64,000 bases of DNA from Nannocystis pusilla. Its GTDB lineage: Bacteria > Myxococcota_A > Polyangia > Nannocystales > Nannocystaceae. Shown here one piece after another: positions 26,911 through 34,769 of this stretch (position 1 is its first letter; each line of letters opens with the position of its first letter). The DNA is taken from contig NZ_JAPNKE010000002.1 of NCBI RefSeq assembly GCF_026626665.1, positions 1,077,001 to 1,141,000 on the forward strand, written 5' to 3'. The position numbers and the translations under genes are program-made. Under the pieces are notes generated by a model. It did no database searches and had not been told where the DNA came from. It was given only the letters and a program-made list of their open reading frames with translations.

Positions 26911-27774
26911 ATGCGACCCGCCGGCGTCATCCCGGAGCAGCGCCAGGCCCGGCGCTTCGCCGACTACCTGCTGACCCTGGGCATCGCCGCCCGGCTGCGG
27001 CCGGCGCCGGAGGGCTGGACGGTGTGGGTGGTCGAGGAGGAGGCGCTGCCGCGGGTGCGTGACGAGTTGGCGTCGTTTCGTCGCGAGCCGGGCGCCGCGC
27101 GCTTCGCAGTGGCCCGCGAGGCCGAGCGGATCCGCGCCGAGACCCGGGCGGCGCCCGCGGGGCCGGCAGCGGCCGCGCTGCCGCAGCCGGCCGTGTCGAC
27201 GCCGTGGGCCTCGCCGACCCCGCTGACGTGGGCGCTGCTGGGGTTCGTGGCGATCGCGGCGGTGATGACCCGGCTCGGCGATCCGGCCTCGCCGCTGGTC
27301 GCCCGGCTGCTGCCCGACGCCGCCGGCCTGTCGGCGAGCGCGCCGTGGCAGTGGCTGACGCCGGTGATCGTCCACTCGGGGCCGCTGCACCTGCTGTTCG
27401 TGGCGGCGGTGTGGCCCGAGCTGGCGCGCCGCGTCGAGGCCCGCTCGGGCACCGCCGCGCTGGCGGCGATGGTGATCGGCTTCGGTCTCCTCGGCAATGT
27501 CGTTCAGGCCATGTTCTTCGGGCCAGCTTGTATCGGCCTGTCGACGCCGGCGTTCGGGCTCATCGGGGTCGCCGCGGCCGAGCGGCGCGCCGGGGCGGCG
27601 GGCGAGCTCGAGGTGGTGCTGGCGGCGGGCTGGCTCGGCGCCTGTCTCTTGGGACTGGTCGGCCCGGTCGGCGGCGCGGCCCACGTGACGGCGCTGGCGG
27701 GCGGGCTCCTTGTCGGCGCGATCGCGGGGCGACTGCGGGCCCTGCGGGGCCGAGGCGCCCGACCCTCACGGTGA
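26911..27774 (+). CDS. Rhomboid-family intramembrane protease, GlpG-like layout
   Basis: 287 residues. The N-terminal 70 residues form a soluble domain like the GlpG cytoplasmic domain. Six hydrophobic segments follow, with HSGPLHLLFVAAVW, GPACIGLSTPAFGLIGV (Ser211) and GGAAHVTALAGG (His258). The usual GxSG is GLST here, so the residue after the nucleophile is Thr instead of Gly. The pair Ser211/His258 is still in the expected helices, so activity is likely but not certain. The start is the ATG at 26911 with GGAGG 15 nt upstream. The next gene begins 96 nt downstream. Confidence 0.85.
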   Translation: MRPAGVIPEQRQARRFADYLLTLGIAARLRPAPEGWTVWVVEEEALPRVRDELASFRREPGAARFAVAREAERIRAETRAAPAGPAAAALPQPAVSTPWASPTPLTWALLGFVAIAAVMTRLGDPASPLVARLLPDAAGLSASAPWQWLTPVIVHSGPLHLLFVAAVWPELARRVEARSGTAALAAMVIGFGLLGNVVQAMFFGPACIGLSTPAFGLIGVAAAERRAGAAGELEVVLAAGWLGACLLGLVGPVGGAAHVTALAGGLLVGAIAGRLRALRGRGARPSR

Positions 27775-27855
27775 AGCTCGCCCGGCGGGAGGGCGCGGCG
27801 CCGACGTGCAGCGGACGCGGCGAGAATTTCGCTGGCGAGGGGCCGGGCCAGGACC

Positions 27856-27861
27856 TATTGT
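27856..27861 (+). promoter_or_regulatory. -10 box TATTGT before relA
   Basis: TATTGT lies 8 nt before the ATG at 27870. The -35 region (TGGCGA at 27833-27838) is weak. Confidence 0.4.
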
Positions 27862-27869
27862 GCGAGTCG

Positions 27870-30068
27870 ATGGTCAAGGCGGCGGAGAGCAACCTCGACA
27901 GCCTGCGCGAGAAGATCGCCGGTCGGTACAGCGACGGCGCCGTGCTGGTCGGCAAGGCCCACGCGTTGGCGGAGGCGGGCGACGCGGCCGCGGCCCAGCG
28001 CGGGGTGGTCGCGTCCGACATGCTGACCGAGCTGCGCCTCGACCCGCCGGCGCTGGCGGCCGCGATGGTGGCCGACGCGGCCATCTCCGGCACGATCAAG
28101 CTCGAGGCGATCGGCGAGGCGCTGGGCGCCGACACGCAGGCGATCGTCGACGGCGTGCGCCGGGTGGCGACGATGCGCTGGGACCGTACCGCCGGCGACG
28201 ACGGCGAGAGCCTGCGCAAGATGTTCATGGCGATCGCCGCCGACGTGCGCGTGGTGATCGTGGCGCTGGCGCTGCGCCTCCGCGACATGCGGGCGCTGCG
28301 GAGCCTGGCCGACGAGGCCGAGCGGCGGCGGATCGCCCGCGAGACGCTCGAGATCTACGCGCCGCTGGCCAACCGCCTCGGCATCTTCCACCTCAAGTGG
28401 GAGCTCGAGGACCTGTGCCTGCGCGAGCTCGAGCCGGACATCTACCGCCAGATCGGCGCGGCCCTGGCGGCCAAGCGAGACGAGCGCGACGGGATGATCC
28501 GCGACGCGATCCTGACGCTGCAGGCGCGCCTCGAGGAGGCCGGCATCCACGGCAAGATCAGCGGCCGGCCCAAGCACATCTACAGCATCTACAAGAAGAT
28601 GCAGCGCAAGCGGGTGTCGTTCGCCGAGATCTACGACGTCAGCGCGGTGCGGGTGCTGGTCGACTCGGTGCCCGACTGCTACGCGGTGCTCGGCATCGTC
28701 CACGGCCTGTGGACGCCGATCGCCGGCGAGTTCGACGACTACATCGCCCGGCCGAAGCCGAACGGCTACCAGTCGCTGCACACCGCGATCGTCGGCCCCG
28801 GCGGGCGCTCGCTCGAGGTCCAGATCCGCACGGCGGAGATGCATCAATTCGGTGAGTACGGCGTGGCCGCCCACTGGGCCTACAAGGAGAGCCGCAAGGC
28901 CGGGCGCCTGGCCGACGCGAAGTTCAACTGGCTGCGGCAGCTGATCGACTGGCAGAAAGAGGTCACCGATCCGCACGACATGGTCGAGTCGCTGAAGACC
29001 GACATCTTCCAGGATCAGGTCTACGTGTTCACGCCCGGCGGCGACGTCATCGACCTGCCGGTCGGGGCGACCGCGGTCGACTTCGCCTACCGCGTCCACA
29101 CCGACGTCGGCCACCGCTGCCGCGGGGCGCTGGTGAACGGCCAGATCGTGCCGCTCGACCACAAGCTGCAGACCGGCGACCGCGTCGAGATCCTGACCCA
29201 AAAGACGCCCCAGCCGAGCCGCGATTGGTTGAGCCCCCAGCTCGGCTATGTGATCACCTCGAGCGCGCGTCACAAGATCCGGCAGTGGTTCCGCCAGCAG
29301 GGCCGCGAGGCGGCGATCGTGCAGGGCCGCGAGTCGCTCGAGCGCGAGCTGAAGCGCGTCGGCATCGAGCGCCCGCGCCACGACGAGTACGTCAAGCTGT
29401 TCGCCAATCACAACACGCCGGAGGAGCTGTTCTCGGCGATCGGGTTCGGCGACATCGCCACCCAGGCGGTGGCGGCCAAGATCCTCGACGCCGAGCGCGC
29501 GCAGCAGGAGGCGGCCAAGCTGGCGGCCGAGGCGGCGCGGCTGGCCGCGGCGGCGACGTCCTCGCATTCGGCGCCTGTCCCCGAGGCCAGCCCCAAAAGG
29601 CCGACGAGCAAGCCGGCGGCGGCCGGCGGGGTCAGCGTCGAGGGCCAGGCCGGGGTGCTGAGTCACCCGGCCCGCTGCTGCACGCCGGTGCCGGGCGACG
29701 CGGTGATCGGCTATATCACCCGCGGCCGCGGCATCGCCATCCACCGCCGCGATTGCCCCAACATCCTCAGCAGCCCCGAGCCCGAGCGCCTGATCGAGAT
29801 CGCGTGGGGCAACGAGAACCGCCGCCGCTATCCGGTGACGGTCCTGATCCAGGGCAGCGACCGGATCGGCCTCCTGCGCGACATCGTCGAGGTTTTCGCC
29901 GACCTGGGGATCAACGTCAGCGGCACGACGGTGACGACGAACAAGAAGGAGCAGTCGGCGTCGATCTCGGCGACCCTCGAGGTGTCGAGCAACGAGCAAT
30001 TGGTGCGCGTGCTGGCGAAGATCGAGCGGGTCCCGGGGGTCGAGCGGGCGCGTCGGCAGGCGGGCTGA
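27870..30068 (+). CDS. relA: RelA-type (p)ppGpp synthetase, hydrolase site degenerate
   Basis: 732 residues with the long RSH layout. The HD hydrolase region (1-150) lacks its signature: the HD of LHDxxED is Ala68-Asp69 (AAMVADAAIS), and KLADRLHN reads ALALRLRD. The synthetase domain has GRPKHIYSIYKKM, YDVSAVRVLV and GEFDDYIARPKPNGYQSLHT. EFDD (287-290) is the acidic motif of monofunctional RelA, against RxKD in bifunctional Rel/SpoT. TGS (about 383-445), a CC zinc-finger-like region (ARCCTPVPGDAVIGYITRG) and a C-terminal ACT domain (VLIQGSDRIGLLRDIVEVF) follow. It is predicted to make (p)ppGpp on stalled ribosomes but not degrade it. Confidence 0.92.
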   Translation: MVKAAESNLDSLREKIAGRYSDGAVLVGKAHALAEAGDAAAAQRGVVASDMLTELRLDPPALAAAMVADAAISGTIKLEAIGEALGADTQAIVDGVRRVATMRWDRTAGDDGESLRKMFMAIAADVRVVIVALALRLRDMRALRSLADEAERRRIARETLEIYAPLANRLGIFHLKWELEDLCLRELEPDIYRQIGAALAAKRDERDGMIRDAILTLQARLEEAGIHGKISGRPKHIYSIYKKMQRKRVSFAEIYDVSAVRVLVDSVPDCYAVLGIVHGLWTPIAGEFDDYIARPKPNGYQSLHTAIVGPGGRSLEVQIRTAEMHQFGEYGVAAHWAYKESRKAGRLADAKFNWLRQLIDWQKEVTDPHDMVESLKTDIFQDQVYVFTPGGDVIDLPVGATAVDFAYRVHTDVGHRCRGALVNGQIVPLDHKLQTGDRVEILTQKTPQPSRDWLSPQLGYVITSSARHKIRQWFRQQGREAAIVQGRESLERELKRVGIERPRHDEYVKLFANHNTPEELFSAIGFGDIATQAVAAKILDAERAQQEAAKLAAEAARLAAAATSSHSAPVPEASPKRPTSKPAAAGGVSVEGQAGVLSHPARCCTPVPGDAVIGYITRGRGIAIHRRDCPNILSSPEPERLIEIAWGNENRRRYPVTVLIQGSDRIGLLRDIVEVFADLGINVSGTTVTTNKKEQSASISATLEVSSNEQLVRVLAKIERVPGVERARRQAG

Positions 30069-30344
30069 GCTAAAGTTCGCCGGGGTGCCCCCAGTGGGGC
30101 GAGGAGATCCCCGGTGTTCGGGGTCGATTGGTGGCACGATGGGCGGCGTGGCCGTGGCCGAAAGGCCAGGCCGCCGGTTGCATCACTGGCTCGATCCTAC
30201 GTCGATTCGCCGTTCGTTCGTCGCTGCCGCGGCGAGCCGACGGCCGTCGCGGGTATTGTCGATCGATTCACACCCCGCCCCGGAGGGCGCTTGCGAAGCG
30301 GCCGATTCGGCGTGTATCACACATGCGAAGGCGAGGTTACCCGG

Positions 30345-32138
30345 ATGGCGAAGAAGACGGCGGGGGCGAAGAAGAAGGCGGCGAAGAAGGAAGCAGCCGC
30401 GAGCAAGAAGCAGACGACCCAGGCGACGACCGGCACGGCGTCGAAGGCCGCGAAGGGCACCTCGGCGAAGCCGGCGACCGCGGCGAAGGGCGGCAAGGCT
30501 GCCCCCGCGAAGACGGCGAGCAAGGCGACGAAGAAGCCGGCCGCGGGCAAGGCGAAGGCGACCAAGAAGCCGGCCGCGAGCGAGGCGGCGAAGCCGGCCG
30601 CGGGCAAGGCGAAGAAGGCGGCGAAGAAGGCGGCGAAGAAGGCGACCAGCGCCGCGCCGCCGGCCGCGAAGAAGTCGGCGAAGAAGGCCGCGAAGACGGC
30701 GAGCAAGGCGAGCAAGGCGAAGGCCGCCAAGCCCGAGGCGGTGACCGAGACGGCCGCGGCGCCGTGGATCGCCGGCTCGAAGGGCGCGGGCAAGAAGCGC
30801 GGCAAGCTGGCCCCGCCGCGCGCGACCGAGGCGAGCAAGGGCGCGGCCCAGGTGGTCGACGCCGGCGTGTACGCGCCGAAGGGCAAGAAGGGCAAGAAGG
30901 CGGCCAAGGCCGGCGTGGGGGCCGAGTACGCGGCGAAGTCGACCCCGGCGGCCGAGTACGCGGCGAAGGGCAAGAAGGCCGCGAAGAAGGCGCCGGCGAA
31001 GATGAACTTGCTGGCCGAGTACGCGAAGGCGGTCGAGTCGGCGGCGACCGGCAAGAAGGCGGCGAAGAAGGGCGCGAAGGCCGACGCTGCCGCGGCGCCG
31101 AAGAAGGGGCTGTCGGCGAAGAAGCAGGCCCACCAGCGGGCGCTGCGGAAGTCGGCCGCGGCCAAGGCCGGCAAGGGCGCCCCGGCGGCTCTGGCGAACG
31201 CGGTGCAGACGGTCGCGAGCGTGACGAAGGCCGCGGTCGAGGCCGCGACCTCCACGGTCAAGGCGGTGCTGGCGAAGGCCACGACTCGCGGCGGTCGCAA
31301 GGCGGCCAAGAAGGCGGCGGCGGCCCCGGCGAAGGGCGCGAGCAAGCCGACGAAGGCGGCGCCGGCGAAGAAGGCGGCGAAGAAGGCGGCCAAGGTCGCG
31401 GGGCCGAAGGCGGCCGCGGGCAAGACCGAGGTCGCGGCGCCGCGCAAGGGCACCACGAAGGCCAAGAAGAGCGCGGCCAGGGGCGCGAAGGGGACGAAGG
31501 GCAAGAAGTCGGGCAAGAGCTCCGACGACGCCAGTAGAAGCCCGGGCGGTTCGGCGAAGAGCGGCCCGGTGGAGCGAGGCGGCGCGCCGGCGAAGGGCGC
31601 GAAGGCGAAGCAGGCCGGCGGCAAGCCGTCGGCCGGCGGCGGCGATCCGGCCAAGCTGATCGCCACGATCGAGGCGGCCGCGCTCGCGGCCGGGGTCGAG
31701 CTCCCGCCGGGCGCCAGCCCGGCCGCGCTCGCCGAGCTCGAGCAGACGCTCGGCCTGACGCTGCCCGACGAGGTCAAGGCCTGGTACCTCGCGCACGACG
31801 GCGGCGGCAGCCAGTTCGTGGTCGAGAGCCGCGAGCTGCTGTCGCTGGCGCGGATCGCCGGGGAGTGGAAGATCTGGAAGGACCTGCTCGACAAGGGCGT
31901 GTTCGGCGACAACGCCCACAGCGACCCGGGCCCCGGCGTGCAGCAGAAGTGGTGGATCCCCGAGTGGGTGCCCGTCACCTACGACGGCTCCGGCAACCAC
32001 GACGTGGTCGACCTGGCGCCCGCGAAGGGCGGCAGGGTCGGGCAGATCCTGTCGTTCTGGCACGACGAGGCGAGCCGCCGCGTGGTCGGCCGCGACTTCC
32101 TGTCGTGGCTAGCGAAGCAGCAGTGGGGCAGCGACTGA
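30345..32138 (+). CDS. Histone-H1-like Lys/Ala-rich protein fused to SUKH (SMI1/KNR4) domain
   Basis: 597 residues. Residues 1 to about 430 are Lys/Ala-rich with KAAKKA and KPAAGKAKA repeats like histone H1 C-tails or bacterial AlgP/Hc1 proteins, interrupted by AEYAAK and VVDAGVYAPKGKKG motifs. The last 150 residues are a SMI1/KNR4-type domain: LEQTLGLTLPDEVKAWYLAH, DGGGSQFVVESRELLSLARI, WWIPEWVPVTYDGSGNHDVV. SUKH domains act as toxin immunity or protein-binding modules. The basic half should bind DNA or other polyanions. Start ATG 30345; a possible promoter is TTGCGA at 30291-30296 and TGTATC at 30313-30318. Confidence 0.85.
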   Translation: MAKKTAGAKKKAAKKEAAASKKQTTQATTGTASKAAKGTSAKPATAAKGGKAAPAKTASKATKKPAAGKAKATKKPAASEAAKPAAGKAKKAAKKAAKKATSAAPPAAKKSAKKAAKTASKASKAKAAKPEAVTETAAAPWIAGSKGAGKKRGKLAPPRATEASKGAAQVVDAGVYAPKGKKGKKAAKAGVGAEYAAKSTPAAEYAAKGKKAAKKAPAKMNLLAEYAKAVESAATGKKAAKKGAKADAAAAPKKGLSAKKQAHQRALRKSAAAKAGKGAPAALANAVQTVASVTKAAVEAATSTVKAVLAKATTRGGRKAAKKAAAAPAKGASKPTKAAPAKKAAKKAAKVAGPKAAAGKTEVAAPRKGTTKAKKSAARGAKGTKGKKSGKSSDDASRSPGGSAKSGPVERGGAPAKGAKAKQAGGKPSAGGGDPAKLIATIEAAALAAGVELPPGASPAALAELEQTLGLTLPDEVKAWYLAHDGGGSQFVVESRELLSLARIAGEWKIWKDLLDKGVFGDNAHSDPGPGVQQKWWIPEWVPVTYDGSGNHDVVDLAPAKGGRVGQILSFWHDEASRRVVGRDFLSWLAKQQWGSD

Positions 32139-32163
32139 GCCGCCGGCTCGTGGGTGCCTGACC

Positions 32164-32244
32164 GAGAGCGCATGTCCTTCAGGGCATGCGCTCTCGAGCA
32201 TGTTTTAATGGGCATGCCCTCGCGGGCATGTCCGAGCGGCCATG
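32164..32244. repeat. Tandem CATG-14 array with terminator-like first hairpin
   Basis: CATG occurs at 32171, 32185, 32199, 32213, 32227 and 32241, always 14 bp apart. The first unit is extended to a 14-bp stem (arms 32164-32177 and 32182-32195, loop TTCA, one T-G pair). CATGCCC-TCGC-GGGCATG (32213-32230) is a compensated variant. The array lies between the convergent ends at 32138 and 32327. Confidence 0.9.
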
Positions 32245-32326
32245 TCCGATCGCCGGCCTGGCGTGTGAGTCCGCCTGCGGCCGACGCGGCGGCGCTACGA
32301 GTTCGCCGCCGCGTTCAGGAATACCG

Positions 32327-33424
32327 TCAGCACGCGCGAGCGCGGCGGCGGCGGGGGAGGGCGAGCAGCAGGAGCAGCCAGGCGCCGGTCGGCGTGGCGC
32401 TGCGGCAGCCGCAGCCGGCTTCGTCGCCGGCCGCTTCGGCGTCGCCGGTGCTCGAGGCGGTGTCGCCGTCGGTGGCGGCGGCGGTGGTGGCCTCGCCGAG
32501 GGTGTCGGAGTCGCCGGTGGTCCCGGTGCCGCTCGAGGTGCCACCTTCGCTGCCGGTGTCGTCGCCGCTGTCGCTACCGCTCGCGGTCGGCTCGTCGCCG
32601 GTGTCGCCGGTGGTCGGGCTCTCCGGCCCGGCGCAGGCGGGGTGCGGATCGTCGGCGCCGCACTGGTGCTCGTCGAGCAGCCAGACCTCGGGACCTGTCC
32701 CCTGGACCAGGATCGGTCGGCCCGTCAGCGGCGTGCCCTCCGGCAGGCCGGCGATCGCGTCGGCCGGCATCACCGCGGCGGCGGCCGGGTCGAAGCGCCA
32801 GGCGGAGACGAGCTCGGGGACGACGAGGCGGCGAAAGCCCTGATCGAGCAGCCACAGCGGCGCGGTGGTGCCCTCGGCGACGGCGAGCTGCGGCGGACCG
32901 TCGACGGTGGTGCCGATCGGGGTGCCGGCGAGGTCGAGGTCGGCGACCTTCATCAGGTCGAAGTAGGTGGAGAAGTGCCACTGATCGAGGATCGAGGGTC
33001 CGGCGATGTGGCGCTTGACGCCGGCGACCACCGGCAGCGGCGGGCAGGCGTAGGTGGCGGGCGAGCCCGAGAGCTCGAGGTTGGGATCGCCGTTGGTGTC
33101 GATGCCGTAGGCGTGGACGATGTGCGGCTGGCCGTCGAGGCGGCTGAACGGGAGGACGCCGCGAAAGCCGTGCTGGCACTGCTCGCCGCGACAGCCGACG
33201 GCGAGGACCTGATTGGCGGTGAGCGGGACGCCGGTGGCGGTGGGCGAGCCGGCGGGGCCGTCGAAGTAGAGGTGGACGTCGATGGTGGTGGCAGGGGCGT
33301 CCGGATCATGAGCCCAGCCGGACACGCCGGCGCAGTCGGCAGTGACGGCGCCGACGGGCCCGGCGGCGCGGACGGCCGGCGCGACGCCGAGGAGGCCGAG
33401 GAGGACGAGGACCGAGCGGGTCAT
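32327..33424 (-). CDS. Exported MYXO-CTERM protein, paralogue of VanY-gene tail
   Basis: 365 residues. Signal MTRSVLVLLGLLGVAPAVRA, then GWAHDPDAPATTIDVHLYFD and KRHIAGPSILDQWHF segments. These match GWAQDPDAPDASIDVHVYF and RRHIPHPDVLATWKF in the exported peptidase at 49.8-51.4 kb. A Ser/Thr/Gly/Asp linker leads to EAGCGCRSATPTGAWLLLLL and an Arg cluster, a MYXO-CTERM tail. The ATG overlaps the end region of the DUF1552 gene by 6 nt spacing, so it is the third gene of that operon. It is probably surface-anchored; function unknown. Confidence 0.75.
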   Translation of the reverse strand: MTRSVLVLLGLLGVAPAVRAAGPVGAVTADCAGVSGWAHDPDAPATTIDVHLYFDGPAGSPTATGVPLTANQVLAVGCRGEQCQHGFRGVLPFSRLDGQPHIVHAYGIDTNGDPNLELSGSPATYACPPLPVVAGVKRHIAGPSILDQWHFSTYFDLMKVADLDLAGTPIGTTVDGPPQLAVAEGTTAPLWLLDQGFRRLVVPELVSAWRFDPAAAAVMPADAIAGLPEGTPLTGRPILVQGTGPEVWLLDEHQCGADDPHPACAGPESPTTGDTGDEPTASGSDSGDDTGSEGGTSSGTGTTGDSDTLGEATTAAATDGDTASSTGDAEAAGDEAGCGCRSATPTGAWLLLLLALPRRRRARAC

Positions 33425-33429
33425 CGCGC

Positions 33430-34769
33430 TCACAGCAGGACGCCGTCGATGGTGGCGTTGCCGTCGTCGCCGAACACCGCGCCGTCGAAGCCGAAGCTGC
33501 CCTCGACGCCGTAGGCCTCGAGCAGCGTGACGTGCAGGTTGGCCAGCGGGGGCTGGCCGTCGACCGGGAACGCGAGCTTGCGGTTGCCGGTGGCGAGCAC
33601 GCCGGCGCCGCCGAACAGCATCGGGCAGTTGTGGCCGTGGTCGTGGCCGTTGCCCTCGCCCATGCTGGCGATCCCCAGGACGATGGTCTCGTCGAGCAGG
33701 CTGGCGCCGGTGGTGCCGGGGGTGTCGCGCAGGAGCCCGAGCATGGCGCCGAACTGCTGGCACTGCCAGGTCTCGACCTTCTCGAGCCGATCCTTGGCGG
33801 CCTGATCGCCGAAGTGCGACAGGGCGTGGTGACCCCCGGGGGCGGCGAGGAAGTCGTGCGAGCGGCAGCTCAGGCCGAACTCGATCATGAAGGTCATGAT
33901 CCGCGTCTGGTCGCACAGGAAGGCGAGGCGGATCAATTGGTGGAAGGCGTCGACGCGGCCGGCGTAGTCGAGGCCCGGCACCGGCGGCTGCGGATCGGCG
34001 GAGCACTCGGCGCCGCTGCTGGCGAGGCTGAGCTCGAGGTCGCGGAGGGCGTCGAAGTAGGCCTCGAGGGTGGTGCGGTCGGCGCTGCCGAGCTGCTGCT
34101 GGAGGACGCGCGCGTCGTCGCGGACGAAGTCGATGACCGACTGTTTGGTCTGGCGCCGCAGGTCGGCCGGAGGCCCGGTGAGGCCGTCGACGCCGGCGCC
34201 GAACAGGCGCTCGAAGGCGGCGCTCGGATCGATGGTGGCGACCAGCGGCGAGCCGGGGCCGGTCCACGAGATGCTCTGGGTGAAGGCGCACGAGGAGCCG
34301 CCGACGTCGCACGGGCCGGGCTCGCCGGCGCTCCACTGCAGCGACTTGAAGCGGGTGTCGGGCGCGAGCTGCTGGGCGAGCAGCTGATCGAGCGAGACCC
34401 CGTTCTGGCCGTTGCCGCTGAGGTCGACGATGTGCCGGCCGGTCATGATGGTGCCGGTGCCCATGGCGTGCGCGGCCCCGGGGCTGGCGATGGCGGCGTT
34501 GTTCGACAGGTTCTCGAAGGCGAGGGCCCGGTCGGCGAACGGCTGCAGCGCCGACGCCTGGGCCGGGAACACCAGCTGGCTGTCGACGAGCTGCGGCACC
34601 CACCACTCGGGCCGGCGACCGTTGGGGAAGTAATAGACGAGCAGCCGCGGCGCGGCCCGGCGGCGCTGGCCGTGGCGGGGCGGAAGTACTCGAGCGCGGG
34701 CAGGACGAGGCTCGCGGAGCCGACCCCGAGCAGCCAGCGACGGCGCGAGAATCGATGAGACACGGGCAT
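33430..34769 (-). CDS. DUF1552 protein with Tat-like signal (one frameshift)
   Basis: About 446 residues. MPVSHRFSRRRWLLGVGSAS contains a twin-arginine-type signal. A frameshift near 34650 separates it from LLVYYFPNGRRPEWWVPQLV. The body has the DUF1552 hallmarks: MGTGTIMTGRHI, DVGGSSCAFTQSISWTGPG, IEFGLSCRSHDFL, GGHHALSHFGD and ASMGEGNGHDHGHNCPMLF. DUF1552 genes are typically paired with DUF1592 genes, as here. The function is not established; it resembles sulfatase-like exported proteins. TGATG overlap with the upstream gene stop. Confidence 0.8.

Noticed and set aside
30183..32063. Long minus-strand Leu/Arg-rich frame
   Set aside because: Mirror of the Lys/Ala repeat gene; no start context, motif or signal.
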